Shown here: positions 22,105-33,436 of the stretch, piece by piece | How positions within the stretch are numbered: position 1 is the first letter of the stretch | Layout: each line of letters starts with the position of its first letter | DNA from: Perca fluviatilis | Taxonomy: Eukaryota; Chordata; Actinopteri; Perciformes; Percidae | Length of the DNA stretch: 64,000 nucleotides | Direction of reading: 5' to 3' | Assembly: GCF_010015445.1 (NCBI RefSeq) | Contig: NC_053112.1 | Coordinates: 7,017,903-7,081,902 of the forward strand | Notes under the pieces: model-generated | Database searches by the model: none | Told to the model about the DNA's origin: nothing | What the model saw: the letters and a program-made list of their open reading frames with translations, nothing else | Program-made: the position numbers and the translations under genes

Positions 22105-23572
22105 GACAAATATGATTTTAGCAACGAAATTGTTGGCCTAAAACAGTCCTTACTTCCCCTGTCCCAATCACCTGTCTGCTTCTCTACACAAAGTGTTGTG
22201 ACCATCTTTAAACACTGCAAAGCCAAAACAAGTCCGGGCCCAGACAACATTGGTAGCCGTGTTCTCTCCTGTTGTGCAGAACAGCTAGGCCCCATTTTTA
22301 ATTATATTTTTAATCAATCAATGTGTCAACAGAAGGTTCCTGACTTATGGAAACAGTCAATTATAGTCCCTGTTGCAAAAATCAGCCGCCCAAAGATTTT
22401 AAATGACTACAGACCCATAGCCCTTACGTCACTTGTGATGAAGTCCTTTGAAAAGCTGATCAAAAGAGAACTGACATTTATGACGACCAGTCTCCTCGAC
22501 CCACTACAGTTTGCATATAGACTCAACAGAGGGGTCCAGGATGCAACTGTGACAGTACTCAACCTCATCCTTAAACATCTTGAGGGAAATAAAAAACCAC
22601 GCTAGACTACTGTTTGTGGATTTTTCTTCAGCCTTTAACACTATTCAGCCGCACCTGTTGGTTGAGAAGCTCTTGCATCAGTTCCAACTGGAGGCCAACC
22701 TTGTGGGCTGGATATTGGACTTCCTCACAAATAGATCTCAGCGAGTGAGGGTAAATGGTTAGTTCTCTGACTGGGCCCTCTCATCAACTGGCTCACCACA
22801 GGGGTGTGTTCTTTCCCCCCTCCTCTATATTCTGTACAACAATGACTGCTGCTCTGTGACTGAAAACCGACACTTTGTGAAGTTTGCTGATGATACGGTT
22901 ATTGTCAGCTTACTGAACAATGAGGAAACTTCACACGGTCCAGTCATGGACCATTTTGTAACATGGTGCCAGGATGCCTTTCTTGAGCTGAACGCCTCAA
23001 AGACAAAAGACATGTGTATTGACTTTAGGCATAATGTCACTAACAATGTAAAAACTAGTATAAATGGTCAGGAAATAGAGGTTGTTAAAGAGTACAAGTA
23101 TTTAGGATCCATTATTGATGACAAGTTGAGCTTCGAGCCAAATACTAGTTTGCTTTGCAAGAAAGGCCAGCAGCGCCTGTATTGCCTTAGAAAGCTGGCC
23201 ACGTTTAATGTGGACAAGACCCTGTTGACCCTTTTCTATGGGTCCTTGGTTGAGTCAGTTGTCACCTTCTCCTTAATCTGCTGGTATGGCTCCATTACTG
23301 TAAAACAAAAAAACGCCCTCTCCAGATTAATTAAGGTGAGCCGCTGTATCACAGGTTCTAGGCAGAAAGGCCTGGAGGAACTCTATCAGAAGCAGATGCT
23401 AAAAAGGGTTGAATCTATCCTGTCAGATAGTTCTCATCCCTTACGGGCTGAATTTCAGATGTTGCCATCCGGATCACGCTTTATACTTCCAAAACTCAGA
23501 ACAAATAGATATAAACACTCCTTTGTACCTGCAGCCATTCTACTTTTTAATTCTATAAAGAACCATAGATAA
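22105..23572 (+). pseudogene. Broken ORF2 (reverse transcriptase) of the LINE
   Basis: Coding remnant within the element above: an N-part open to 22605, then the next frame from 22580 with an internal stop at 22760, then open from 22763 through the catalytic FADD to TAA at 23570. Without the frameshift and stop it would be one continuous RT/C-terminal region of roughly 490 codons. The whole endonuclease end is missing. Confidence 0.85.
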
Positions 23573-23720
23573 CTTGATTTATTATTTATGTTTTTAAATT
23601 TGCCTGAAAGGTAGGCAATCTCTGTATTGTGTGTATGATTGTGTGTGATTTTATTATACTACCTGCTGCATAACAAATTGCCCCCACTGGGGGACAAATA
23701 AAGTAACTTGACTTGAAATG
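22105..23720 (+). mobile_element. 5'-truncated non-LTR retrotransposon (CR1/L2/Rex1-like)
   Basis: Encodes the RT domain and C-terminus of ORF2. In order: SPGPDN (22.23 kb), NDYRPIALTSLVMKSFEKLI (22.40), QFAYRLNRGVQDATV (22.51), motif A LFVDFSSAFNTI (22.61), motif B GSPQGCVLSPLLYILY (22.80), catalytic FADD (22.88), YKYLGSIIDDKLSFEP (23.1) and a C-terminal SGSRF...LRTNRYKHSFVPAA. It is broken by one frameshift near 22.6 kb (in an A-run) and one TAG at 22760-22762. The 3' end is GGGGGACAAATAAAG with an ACTTGACTTGA tail. No endonuclease domain is seen. Array sequence resumes on both sides, so it inserted after the host unit formed. Confidence 0.88.
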
Positions 23721-24194
23721 ATTTTCGGGATTCTGATTGGCTAATGTGGGCTTGAGCTTCTCGTTACAGCGCCACCTACAGGTCTGGCGTGCTCTTGACG
23801 GCATTGACGGCATATGTACACGCGTATGTGTAAACAAACACTTTTCTGAAAACTTACAGCTGTGCAGGATGTTATTTTAGAAAACGGACAGGTTGAAATG
23901 TCCTTTTATGTAAATAGCCGGCCACGTGTAAACGTAGCACAAGCCACGGCCGAGTGACGTGTGCGTTGCCGGGACGTGTAGTTGGAGAGGTGCACGTCAG
24001 GCTTTGGCGTAGGGTCCGTATCTACGGGTTCCTACGTACGTACCACGGTGTCTATTTAACCCAGAAGCATAAATTGGCCTTCAGCATTTGTGCAGGTGGA
24101 GCAACATGACTTTATGGGTCTTGCTCAATGACACTTCTGACCAAATCACCAACCTTGTATAAGGCCAATCATCTGAGCCACCATTAAAGAATAT

Positions 24195-24266
24195 TTCCCA
24201 TACCGGGAGTTGAACCCAGGCCGCCTGGGTGAAAACCAGGAATCCTAACCACTAGACCATATGGGA
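24195..24266 (-). tRNA. tRNA-Glu (anticodon UUC), copy 17
   Basis: Three changes from consensus, including C to T in the D loop (TAGTGGTTAGG) and a T-G wobble in the T-stem. The anticodon arm is intact. Confidence 0.78.
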
Positions 24267-25044
24267 CATGTAAAATTACATACTGTTGCCAGGCATCGTG
24301 CTTTCCTTTACTGTACTACTGGTACTCTACTATGGAGTTCTGGCTTATTGAAAGATTATTTTGTCTGTACGCCCCCTGGCGTTTCGGAAAATACTGCAAC
24401 GAACGATGCGTTGAGCATACAAGTCTCCGTGCAGGCTCGTAGCGAAGGCCCAGGATACCGTGTCACACGTCAGTATAACCAAAGACTAAAGTGTGATTTA
24501 CAGGTATGGTTACAGGTATACGTAAGTGGTGTGAAGTTTCTACTTGTGTGTCTGTGTGTGCTTCAGTCTCTTTAAGAGACTATAGGGCCGGAATGTGTGT
24601 GTGTGTGTGTGTGTGTGTGTAGTGTGGTAGAGCAAGTGAGAGAGTGACAGTGGTTATCTTCAGAGTGAGTAGTGACTCTAGAGTCATAGTGTGAGAAACA
24701 AAGTGTCTCCCCTGTTCTTTCTGGCCACGTGGGAAATCTGGAGCAGGAGAAGTTAACCCTCTTCTTGATCTCATGTTGTTGATGGAGAAGGAGAACCAGG
24801 AAATGAGTCCGGGGGGGGGGGAATTCAACGCTACCAAGAGAAGGCCAATCAAAGCGCGTCGCTGCAACGTGTAGTTACATTTTTTGGGAGGTGCAGGTCA
24901 GGTTACGGGATAGGGTCCGTATCTACCTTCAGCATTTGTGCAGGTGGAGCAACATGAGGTTATGGGACTTGACTTGCTCCCTTTAGACCAAATCACCAAC
25001 CTTGTGGCTGAAGGCCAATCATCTGAGCCACCATTAAAGAATAT

Positions 25045-25116
25045 TTCCCATACCGGGAGTTGAACCCGGGCCACCTGGGTGAAAACCAGGAATCCTAACC
25101 GCTAGACCATATGGGA
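25045..25116 (-). tRNA. tRNA-Glu (anticodon UUC), copy 18
   Basis: Exact consensus; last member of the array. The array flank ends shortly to the right and unrelated sequence begins near 25,130. Confidence 0.88.
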
Positions 25117-25119
25117 CAC

Positions 25120-25860
25120 ATATCATATAAAAATCTAAATCAGATTTGTTAAAACACACTTCAGTAAAAGTAGTTTAAGTAACTTTTGTGATAACTTTCA
25201 TGTTGAGATTTAAACTAAGTAACTGGGACGATGGAGGGTAGAAGTTCATTAAGCCACAGAGTGATGAAAATAAAATAAAAAACTAAATTATCAGGTTGTG
25301 TTCTACATGTGAGACATTTGAGGACGCCATCTTGGGCTTTAGTAGACAACTGATCAACATTTTCTGACATTTTACAGACCAAACAACTAATCCATTAATC
25401 AATAAAAATAAAAATAATCTTTATTTTGTTTTATTTTTATTTTTTTTAGAAAAATTATTAATTCTTTTGACATTTTTGTCACATTTCTTCTTCTTTTTTT
25501 AAATATTTTTATTTTATTATGCATAAACAGTATAAAGGTATTTCATACATCTCATTATTCATATTTCAGATCATTCACACTAGGACACAACAGACAAGAA
25601 ATGCCATAAACATAAATTAAAATAAAACAAACTAAATAAAGACACAAAACTACAAAACAGACAAATCAAACAACTCAGATAACACTTTCCTTGACATTAT
25701 TGTAAAAATTTATAAAATCTAATTATAATACATTTAAAATTCAAATTCTCTATGAGACTGCCATACATATCTTCAAAAAGTCTGCGGTTCTGTCTTTACT
25801 ATTATAATAAATTCTGGTCAAAACAGAGTAGTGTGAGGGTTCATTCCACCAGTGGACTAT
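25120..25860. other. Non-coding interval, repeat remnants
   Basis: Contains a family B remnant at about 25,300-25,420 (ACATTTGAGGACGCCATCTT, CAACTAATCCATTAATCAAT) followed by a long A/T-rich stretch. No gene seen; the 94-codon frame at 25,752 is not conserved-looking and runs into the 47-bp repeat. Confidence 0.5.
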
Positions 25861-26138
25861 GGACCTTTTTCACAGCAGACATGTTGACTTGTCATAGCAG
25901 GAAAAGCACAGCTGAAATGAATAACCTTAACGATGGCTCAATTTCATCAAGTGTCCCAGTAAGCTATTTCAGTGAGTCAGCATGCACAATACCAGGACCT
26001 CTCCTAAGTGGAATGCAGCCATCAGTAATGGTTTAATACCAGGACCTCTCCTAAGTGGAATGCAGCCATCAGTAATGGTTTAATACCAGGGTCTCTCCTA
26101 AGTGGAATGCAGCCATCAGTAATGGTTTAATACCAGGG
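25861..26138 (+). mobile_element. Dispersed element with three 47-bp terminal repeats
   Basis: GGACCTTTTTCACAGCAGAC opens the element; 25,990-26,138 holds three copies of a 47-bp unit (CTCCTAAGTGGAATGCAGCC ... AATGGTTTAATACCAGG). A second locus at 28,469 has the same opening and 16 copies. The right side is abutted by a truncated Tc1-like MITE. Confidence 0.8.
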
Positions 26139-26547
26139 TTATGTACTTAACAAAACTTACTTTTTACTTTTTACTTAACAAAAAAGTGTGAAATAACTGA
26201 AAACATGTCTTATATTTTAGATTCTTCAAAGTAGCCACCCTTTGCTTTTTTTGATAACTCTGCAAACCCTTGGTGTTCTCTCAATGAGCTTCATGAGGTA
26301 GTCACCTGAAATGGTTTTACCTTCACAGGTGTGCTTTGTCAGGGTTAATTAGTGGAATTTGTTCCCTTATTAATAAAAAGCAAAGGGTGGCTACTTTGAA
26401 GAATCATATGTTAGAACCAAGCAATATCCATATGTGTTCATTCATAGTTTTGATGCCTTCAGTGAAAATCTACAATGTAAATAGTCATGAAAATAAAAAG
26501 GAAACACATTGAATGAGAAGATGTGTCCAAACTTTTGGCCTGTACTG
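26139..26547. mobile_element. Truncated Tc1/mariner-like palindromic MITE
   Basis: Same family as 39,991-40,525. The right end GTCCAAACTTTTGGCCTGTA followed by CTG and TA is present. The left terminal ~145 bp is missing and replaced by the 47-bp repeat. The right arm also has a small rearrangement near 26,405-26,430. Confidence 0.8.
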
Positions 26548-26836
26548 TACTTTCAAATTTATTCCACTTGTCAGACATATTAATTCCCAAAAGACATTAA
26601 CGAGGTGAAAGGGGAACAGATACATTTAAACACTGAGATATCAACTGGGTAACAAATAACGCCAGCAGAGGAGTGGTATCTCACTGTTCAATGAAAATAA
26701 TCTTTTAAAAGTTGCAGCCCTAATTTAAACGTGTGCAAGCGATGTGAAACTCTATCAGCTGTTTTTTTATTTTCATTTTTTTTATTTGTTTACAGTGTTG
26801 CTGTTATGAAAGCCGCTCAGCCGTGACAGCTGCTCA

Positions 26837-26861
26837 GTCCGTCCGTCCGTCCGTCCGTCCG
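26837..26861. repeat. (GTCC)n microsatellite
   Basis: Six GTCC units in a GC-richer patch. Confidence 0.85.
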
Positions 26862-27154
26862 ACTGACTGACCGGACCGACAGACACCCGAGGAGCCGCAG
26901 CAGACACCAGGAAATGAGAGAGGACTCATCGTTCAGTGTCAGAGTAGCCTACAGTAGAGGCCATGGGTGCAGGCAGGCAGCAGCCAGTCCTCCCACAGAG
27001 AGGAGCATGTAGCTGTCAATCAGCGGCCCGTTGGCCCCGCCCCTCTCATTAGGAAGGCAAACAATGACGAAGAGGAGGAGGAGGAGGAATCAGACACCAG
27101 AGCCACGAAACCAACTGACCCCATCCAGTACCCATCACCCCCTGAAACACAGAG

Positions 27155-27222
<68 letters not shown>

Positions 27223-27470
27223 AGAAAATTACTGCAATGTGTGTGCCTGTGTGTTTGTGTGTGTGTGTGTGCCTGTGTGTGTGTGTGTGTGTTTTGTGTG
27301 TGTGCCTGTGTGTGTGTGCCTGTGTGTGTGTGTGTGTGTGTGTGTTTTGTGTGTGTGCCTGTGTGTGTGTGCCTGTGTGTCTGTGTGTGTGTGTGTGTGT
27401 GTGTCTGTGTGTGTGTGTGTGGAGAAAATTACTGCGATGTGTGTGCCTGTGTGTGTGTGTTTGCATGCGT

Positions 27471-27506
<36 letters not shown>

Positions 27507-27666
27507 AGGAAATTACTTTGATGTGTGTGTGTGTGTGTGTCCTGTGTGTGTGTGTGTGTTGTGTGTGTGTGTGTGTCGCTGTGAGTGTGTGTTTGTGTGT
27601 GCGTGTGTTTGCGGGCGGTGTGTGTGTGTGTGTGTGTGTGTGTGCGCCGTGTGTGTGTGTGTGTGC

Positions 27667-27704
<38 letters not shown>

Positions 27705-27810
27705 ATGCGTGTGTGTGTATGTGTGTGTGTGTGTGTGTGTGTGGAGGAAATTACTTTGATGTTAGTGTGTGTGTGCCTGTGTATGTGTGTGTGTCTGTGT
27801 GTCTGTGTGT

Positions 27811-27843
<33 letters not shown>
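27155..27843. repeat. GT-rich microsatellite island (about 690 bp)
   Basis: Long (TG)n with CCTG, TTTG and GCGTG variants. It is punctuated by four near-copies of a non-GT spacer (GGAGAAAATTACTGCAATG, GGAGAAAATTACTGCGATG, GGAGGAAATTACTTTGATG twice). The spacer shows that blocks of the array duplicated as units. All Cys/Val open frames here are by-products. Confidence 0.95.
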
Positions 27844-28468
27844 GTTGGGGGGGTTAACTTCCAATCCTTTTAGGATTATGCCCCCCTCTCCTCTCTCTGG
27901 CTCTGTTCTTCACTCTTTCACTCTGCTGCCCCTCGGGCAATCACGTTAAAACTTGCATGGCCAGCGCTCATTCAGATATCTCTAACAATGCGGAGCAGCC
28001 GTAACCATGTGAGCGCTGGCAAAGCACGCAGGAATGCACAGATTCTGGTCCCCCCATCACTCCCTGGACTAAAAAAAAAAAAGGGAAATATTGAAGGCGA
28101 TGAAGCATTTCCCAGATGTCTCAGAGCAAAATGGCTGCTTTTTATTTATTGTTTTTATAAAGGACGATTAGCAAAGACGGGAAAAAGTCACATGAATTCA
28201 AAGCACGTGTGATCATTGAACACGCGGTAGATTTTATAATTATGTAGATGTGAAATTTAAAGTTAAGCTTTTACCTTATCAATTTTAGCTGACATTTTCA
28301 CACAGGAAACAAACACTTTTTTTAAAACGCAACACGGCCATTTTCATGTCGTTTTTGGTCACTGTATGACCTACACTGGATCTATTTATTCAGGATTATC
28401 ATTTTTAAAATGCATTCTCATGAACTGGCTCGTATGATATTGTACAATAAAAACCTTAGCACAACAAT
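27844..28468. other. Non-coding interval
   Basis: No gene or clear element; includes a poly(A) run at 28,071-28,082 and AT-rich sequence. Confidence 0.4.
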
Positions 28469-29252
28469 GGACCTTTTTCACAGCAGACATGTTGACTTGG
28501 TCTCTCCTAAGTGGAATGCAGCCATCAGTAATGGTTTAATACCAGGACCTCTCCTAAGTGGAATGCAGCCATCAGTAATGGTTTAATACCAGGACCTCTC
28601 CTAAGTGGAATGCAGCCATCATTAATGGTTTAATACCAGGACCTCTCCTAAGTGGAATGCAGCCATCATTAATGGTTTAATACCAGGGCCTCTCCTAAGT
28701 GGAATGCAGCCATCATTAATGGTTTAATACCAGGGTCTCTCCTAAGTGGAATACAGCCATCATTAATGGTTTAATACCAGGACCTCTCCTAAGTGGAATG
28801 CAGCCATCATTAATGGTTTAATACCAGGACCTCTCCTAAGTGGAATGCAGCCATCATTAATGGTTTAATACCAGGGCCTCTCCTAAGTGGAATGCAGCCA
28901 TCATTAATGGTTTAATACCAGGACCTCTCCTAAGTGGAATGCAGCCATCATTAATGGTTTAATACCAGGACCTCTCCTAAGTGGAATGCAGCCATCAGTA
29001 ATGGTTTAATACCAGGGCCTCTCCTAAGTGGAATGCAGCCATCAGTAATGGTTTAATACCAGGACCTCTCCTAAGTGGAATGCAGCCATCATTAATGGTT
29101 TAATACCAGGACCTCTCCTAAGTGGAATGCAGCCATCAGTAATGGTTTAATACCAGGGCCTCTCCTAAGTGGAATGCAGCCATCAGTAATGGTTTAATAC
29201 CAGGACCTCTCCTAAGTGGAATGCAGCCATCATTAATGGTTTAATACCAGAT
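28469..29252. repeat. 47-bp minisatellite, 16 copies
   Basis: After the element opening (GGACCTTTTTCACAGCAGAC), CTCCTAAGTGG occurs at 28504 and then every 47 bp to 29209, giving 16 copies. Variants alternate at two sites: ATCAGTAATGG versus ATCATTAATGG, and CAGGAC versus CAGGGC/CAGGGT. The body of the source element is missing between opening and array. Confidence 0.97.
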
Positions 29253-30227
29253 CGCACAGATCGCGTACCTGCAGTATGGTTTGGAGGACTTGTTGCACTA
29301 GTGGGCAAGAAAGAGTAGCTTTAGATGACTTTTCGACATTTTTAGTACAAAGGTTAAAACCAGCCCTTTCAAATAGAATCAAATATATTTTAGAACGAGA
29401 TTATAATGTTTATTAATTTGACTAATACAACCCATCTAGCTGCTGATGTCGGTGCTGGGGTAAGAGCATAGCTCTCTTTCACTGTACGTCACTTTGGATT
29501 AAGTCTCAGCGAAATGTCCTAAAATGTGAACGAACACCACGCAAACAGCACCTGATTCCCCCAAACCGCAGAGAGGAGCAGAGGGCAGAAACCAGCGCTG
29601 CCTTCCGAGGCAATCGCCATCCGGCCTTATCTCCAGGTCCAGTCAAACTAGAGGCGGCGAGAGAGTCTGCTCCATCATCAGAGCCGTCCATTTGATAGGA
29701 TTCTGGCACTGCAGCTAATCAATCTGCAGCACAGAGCTGCCAGAAGACCGGTAACAAAGCTCAAAGAGCCTCACAAATGGCCCAGTCCCGGGGATAAGCC
29801 CCTGCACAGGATTACATATTGATTTTGAGCGTCTAAAAAAGCTTATCGTATAAAACCGCCACACACTACAAAAGTAGCGGAGTCTATGCATCATGAACCC
29901 GTCTTTTAGAGAGGAGAATCAACTTTCAAATACAGAGACCCCGAGCATCAACCAAAACAGAAATAAATGGCACAGAAATCAATGGCAGGGGTGAGGTGTG
30001 GGCGGCTCATTGTTAACGGGGGGAATCACAACTCGACCTCGCCTGGGGGAGAGGGGGTAAATGGAGGCTGCATGTTAGCTTCTTTGTATTTATTTATTTT
30101 TATCATCAAAAATTCTCCTCGTGAAGCTTTCATTAATATGGAAATTAAGTGTTTAATATGTTTTTAAATATCTTTTTAGGTTTGTTTTCAATAACGTCGC
30201 TATCGGGCTGAAAACATTTTATTAAGA
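29253..30227. other. Repeat-poor interval, candidate regulatory sequence
   Basis: No gene, MITE ends or tandem repeat recognised. 29,480-29,900 is of balanced composition and complex (e.g. CAGCTAATCAATCTGCAGCA, CACAGGATTACATATTGATT), unlike the surrounding repeats. It may be conserved non-coding DNA, which cannot be judged without alignment. Confidence 0.3.
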
Positions 30228-30475
30228 ATAAGATTAAGATTCAACTTTGTTGTCATTGTGCAGAGTAGAAGTACAAAGACAATGAAATGCAGTTTGCGTC
30301 CAACCAGAAGTGCAAAAAGAGCAGAAAAGAGCAATGTGATATACAAAGTATAGACAGGTGGTGCAAAGGCAGGACAGGAAATCTAATGCAGTACAGTAGT
30401 GTACAGCTGGTTTACAGAAGGTGGTTTGGAGTAATATAAATAAAATATAAATATGTGCAGTGTATCAGCGGTTAC
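30228..30475 (-). mobile_element. Non-LTR retrotransposon 3' end, antisense
   Basis: AGATTCAACTTTGTTGTCAT is the reverse complement of the ATGACAATAAAGTTGAATCT tail seen at 51.74 kb. The following GACAATGAAATGCAGTTTGC and GTGATATACAAAGTATAGAC are typical of that LINE 3' UTR. 5'-truncated. Confidence 0.7.
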
Positions 30476-30630
30476 TTTATGTCACAAACTGTATCTTTTC
30501 GGGCGTTAGAAACTTGAAGACATTTTATTGAGGTACACTTCTCAGACGAAGTCAGACAAAAATAGCTCGTCACTGTTTTAAGGTTACTTGTAAAGTCCAC
30601 AGACAGACGTGAACAAGGGTGACGATTACC

Positions 30631-30667
<37 letters not shown>
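30631..30667. repeat. (ATC)n microsatellite
   Basis: Twelve ATC units; gives a poly-Met frame on the minus strand. Confidence 0.95.
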
Positions 30668-30762
30668 GAAGTCTCAAGTGTCGGCTAAATGAAATGCAAT
30701 GTAAAAATGTGATGCGTTGACTTCTTCAACTGCTCGTCCACTTTGTCTTCTCTGACTGAAAG

Positions 30763-31985
30763 TTAAAGGTCCCATGGCATGAAAATTACACTTTAGGAGG
30801 TTTTTTTTAACATTAATATGAGTTCCCCCAGCCTGCCTATGGTCCCCCAGTGGCTAGAAATGGTGATAGGTGTAAATCGAGCCCTGGGTATCCTGCTCTG
30901 CCTTTGAGAAAATGAAAGCTCAGATGGACCAATCAGGAATCTTCTCCTTATGAGGTCATAAGGAGCAAGGTTACCTCCCCTTTCTCTGCTTTGCTCGCCC
31001 AGAGAATTTGGCCCACCCATGAGAGAGAGAGAGACATCATGACTTTCAAACAAGCAAAGTGGCAGTTGGCCAAGGCCACACCCCCACCCTCCACCTTGCC
31101 CCCCCCTCTCTCCTCCACAATAGCTACAGACACAGAAATGGCACATCCTAAGGAAAGCTCATTGTGGGACTGGCTCTAGTGGCTGTAATTCTGCACCAAG
31201 GCTGAATTTCGGGAAAGAGACTTCAGATACAGTATTAGGGGACCACTAAGGTCTATATAAAAGAGACTTCAGATACAGTATTAGGGGACCACTAAGGTCT
31301 ATATAAAAGAGACTTCAGATACAGTATTAGGGGACCACTAAGGCCTATATAAAAGAGACTTCAGATACAGTATTAGGGGACCACTAAGGTCTATATAAAA
31401 GAGACTTCAGATACAGTATTAGGGGACCACTAAGGTCTATATAAAAGAGGCTTCAGATACAGTATTAGGGGACCACTAAGGCCTATATAAAAGAGACTTC
31501 AGATACAGTATTAGGGGACCACTAAGGCCTATATAAAAGAGACTTCAGATACAGTATTAGGGGACCACTAAGGCCTATATAAAAGAGACTTCAGATACAG
31601 TATTAGGGGACCACTAAGGCCTATATAAAAGAGACTTCAGATACAGTATTAGGGGACCACTAAGGCCTATATAAAAGAGACTTCAGATACAGTATTAGGG
31701 GACTGCTAAGGTCTATATAAAAGAGACTTCAGATACAGTATTAGGGGACCACTAAGGTCTATATAAAAGAGACTTCAGATACAGTATTAGGGGACCACTA
31801 AGGTCTATATAAAAGAGACTTCAGATACAGTATTAGGGGACCACTGAGGTCTATATAAAAGAGACTTCAGATACAGTATTAGGGGACCACTGAGGTCTAT
31901 ATAAAGAGACTTCAGATACAGTATTAGGGGACCACTAAGGTCTATATAAAAGCATCCAAAGAGCACCATGTCATGGGACCTTTAA
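30763..31985. mobile_element. TTAA-flanked MITE with internal minisatellite
   Basis: Ends TTAAAGGTCCCATGGCATG and CATGTCATGGGACCTTTAA are near-perfect inverted repeats bounded by TTAA at 30763 and 31982, the piggyBac-type signature. The left body (30,790-31,215) is single-copy; the right body is expanded into the 46-bp array. No transposase. Confidence 0.9.
31216..31950. repeat. 46-bp minisatellite, 16 copies
   Basis: AGAGACTTCAGATACAGTAT recurs every 46 bp from 31216; the last copy is one base shorter at its start. Each unit also carries GGGGACCACTAAGG and a TATA-like TCTATATAAAA. Variants AAGGTC/AAGGCC/GAGGTC mark sub-blocks. It lies wholly within the MITE. Confidence 0.97.
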
Positions 31986-32616
31986 ATGGCGCTGACACAC
32001 CAACCCGATAATCGGCCGTCGGACAGTCTGGCGAGGTCAGTGACTCGAGTCTGTTCGGTGTGTTCCGTGCCGTCGTCAGTCGGACTCAATGACCCATCTG
32101 ATTGGTGGAGTGCTAACCCTTGACTAGCGTATCAGGGCTTTTTCCACAAGAAGAAGCCCAAGCGCTGAGAACGCCAGTATCTTCTTATTACGAGCTATCG
32201 TATTCTCGTATGACAACAACGATCCTTCTTGACTACTATCGCCTCTCTCTGATGGAAACAGTGACTGACGACAGCGTGCTCTGTGTTTACGAGGTCTACA
32301 GAGATGTTCTGTCAATGTCAATTTTTTGGGGCGACAATACAGATTAGTGCCGCCTACTGTTATGGAGAAGCATTACGTCTCGCGCACGCGCAGAACGTAC
32401 CCCCAAGTCGGCGTCGCTTCGTTGTGTTCACAAGGCACTTTTTGGGACCAACTCGGGGAGACGGGAGCCTGTCAGAGCCTTAAGTTATAAAACGTCCTGC
32501 AGAGGGAAACGGACGATGGCACCTGAAAGCAATTCCATTGCTGTTACAGGCTGGCAGGAAACCTTCATCGGGAGAAGTTTGAGGACATCTTTGACTCCCA
32601 ACTGCACTCAAACACA

Positions 32617-32654
<38 letters not shown>

Positions 32655-33080
32655 AATCACCCAAAAAATAAACAAAAAACCTGCATGTCCTTGATACAAG
32701 AGGCAACGTCAAAAATACAGCCTCTTCCCCTTCCATCAATAATCTGCACTTAATAATCAGGAGATTAACTGATTAACCGAGGTGTGCAGATGACTGGCGG
32801 CAGGCGCAGGAGGGAGGCTGAACAGCAGAGCGTCGCCCCCCCCCCCTCCCTCCAAACATAAAACTAATTAGAATTGATTTATTATGGATCAGGTACCTTA
32901 TCAGGTGAGCGAGAGAATTACCATGGTGAGCCAAAGGGCGCTGCTGAATGGGAAAATCAATCAGAGTCGACCGCGCCGCATCCCAACGAGAACGAAACTG
33001 CCTCTGCAATGTTTTCAAAAAATCATGTCATGATTTTACATTTTTACACACGTAAAGTTAAATATGAATTCCAGCAAGAT
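31986..33080. other. Non-coding interval with a probable dispersed repeat and (CA)n
   Basis: 31,986-32,480 contains words I associate with a dispersed fish repeat (GGCGCTGACACACCAACC, TCGGTGTGTTCCGTGCCGTC, GGGACCAACTCGGGGAG), with no clear ends. A (CA)n tract lies at 32,610-32,654 and a C-run at 32,837-32,846. No gene. Confidence 0.35.
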
Positions 33081-33084
33081 GCGG

Positions 33085-33330
33085 CTGACGAGCGTGTATC
33101 GTGTAGGGCTGCACGGCCCGAGGAAAAATAAATGTGATTTGGGATATTACGTGCGATAAATAAACAGATATTAAAGTGGACTCAGTTCTGCTGCTTTCAG
33201 TATTCTGCTAAAATGCAACAAATTGCTTGTTGAATTTAAAAATACTGTAAATGAAAGGAAATCATTCCCAACGTTCTTTTACTGAACAAATTGATTTAAA
33301 AAAGCACCAATAAAAAGAATGATAGTTACA
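33085..33330. mobile_element. Dispersed repeat D (hAT-like), copy 1
   Basis: TAGGGCTGCACGGCCCGAGG, ATATTACGTGCGATAAATAA and TTCTGCTGCTTTCAGTATTC are shared with 63,670-63,935. A GGGCTGCACGATA-type opening is common among fish hAT MITEs. Confidence 0.6.
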
Positions 33331-33436
33331 TTATAAAGTGCAGCTTCCTGCTGATATTTTCTTTCAGCTAACAACTGTCTTTCACGATGATGTATCCAAT
33401 CAAATCTCCTAAATTTACGACCTTATATGTTAGGAC

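Larger units (their letters stand above)
13320..25120 (-). repeat. tRNA-Glu composite repeat block 2
   Basis: Twelve tRNA-Glu-like sequences (eight full length, four truncated), all on the minus strand, with about 11 kb of shuffled flanking modules. These are the L block (TCTTGCTCAATGAC..., CCAACCTTGTGGCTGAAGG), the R block (ACTCTACTACGAAGTTCTGG, GTACGCCCCCTG), a 'vgaagaag' module (GCCGAGGAAGTGAGGAAG, CACCGCCACCTACAGG, GCATTGACGGCATATATACA) and a CCAAAGACTAAAGTGTGATT module. Module order varies between units, which points to repeated unequal exchange rather than one duplication series. Confidence 0.85.

Noticed and set aside
27020..27949. Long Cys/Val and Thr/His frames
   Set aside because: Dinucleotide repeat read-through; the same applies at 61,951-62,393, 1230-1543 and 571-990.
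28499..29252. CRISPR-like regular repeats
   Set aside because: Units are contiguous with no unique spacers and the genome is clearly vertebrate; same for the 46-, 42- and 49-bp arrays.
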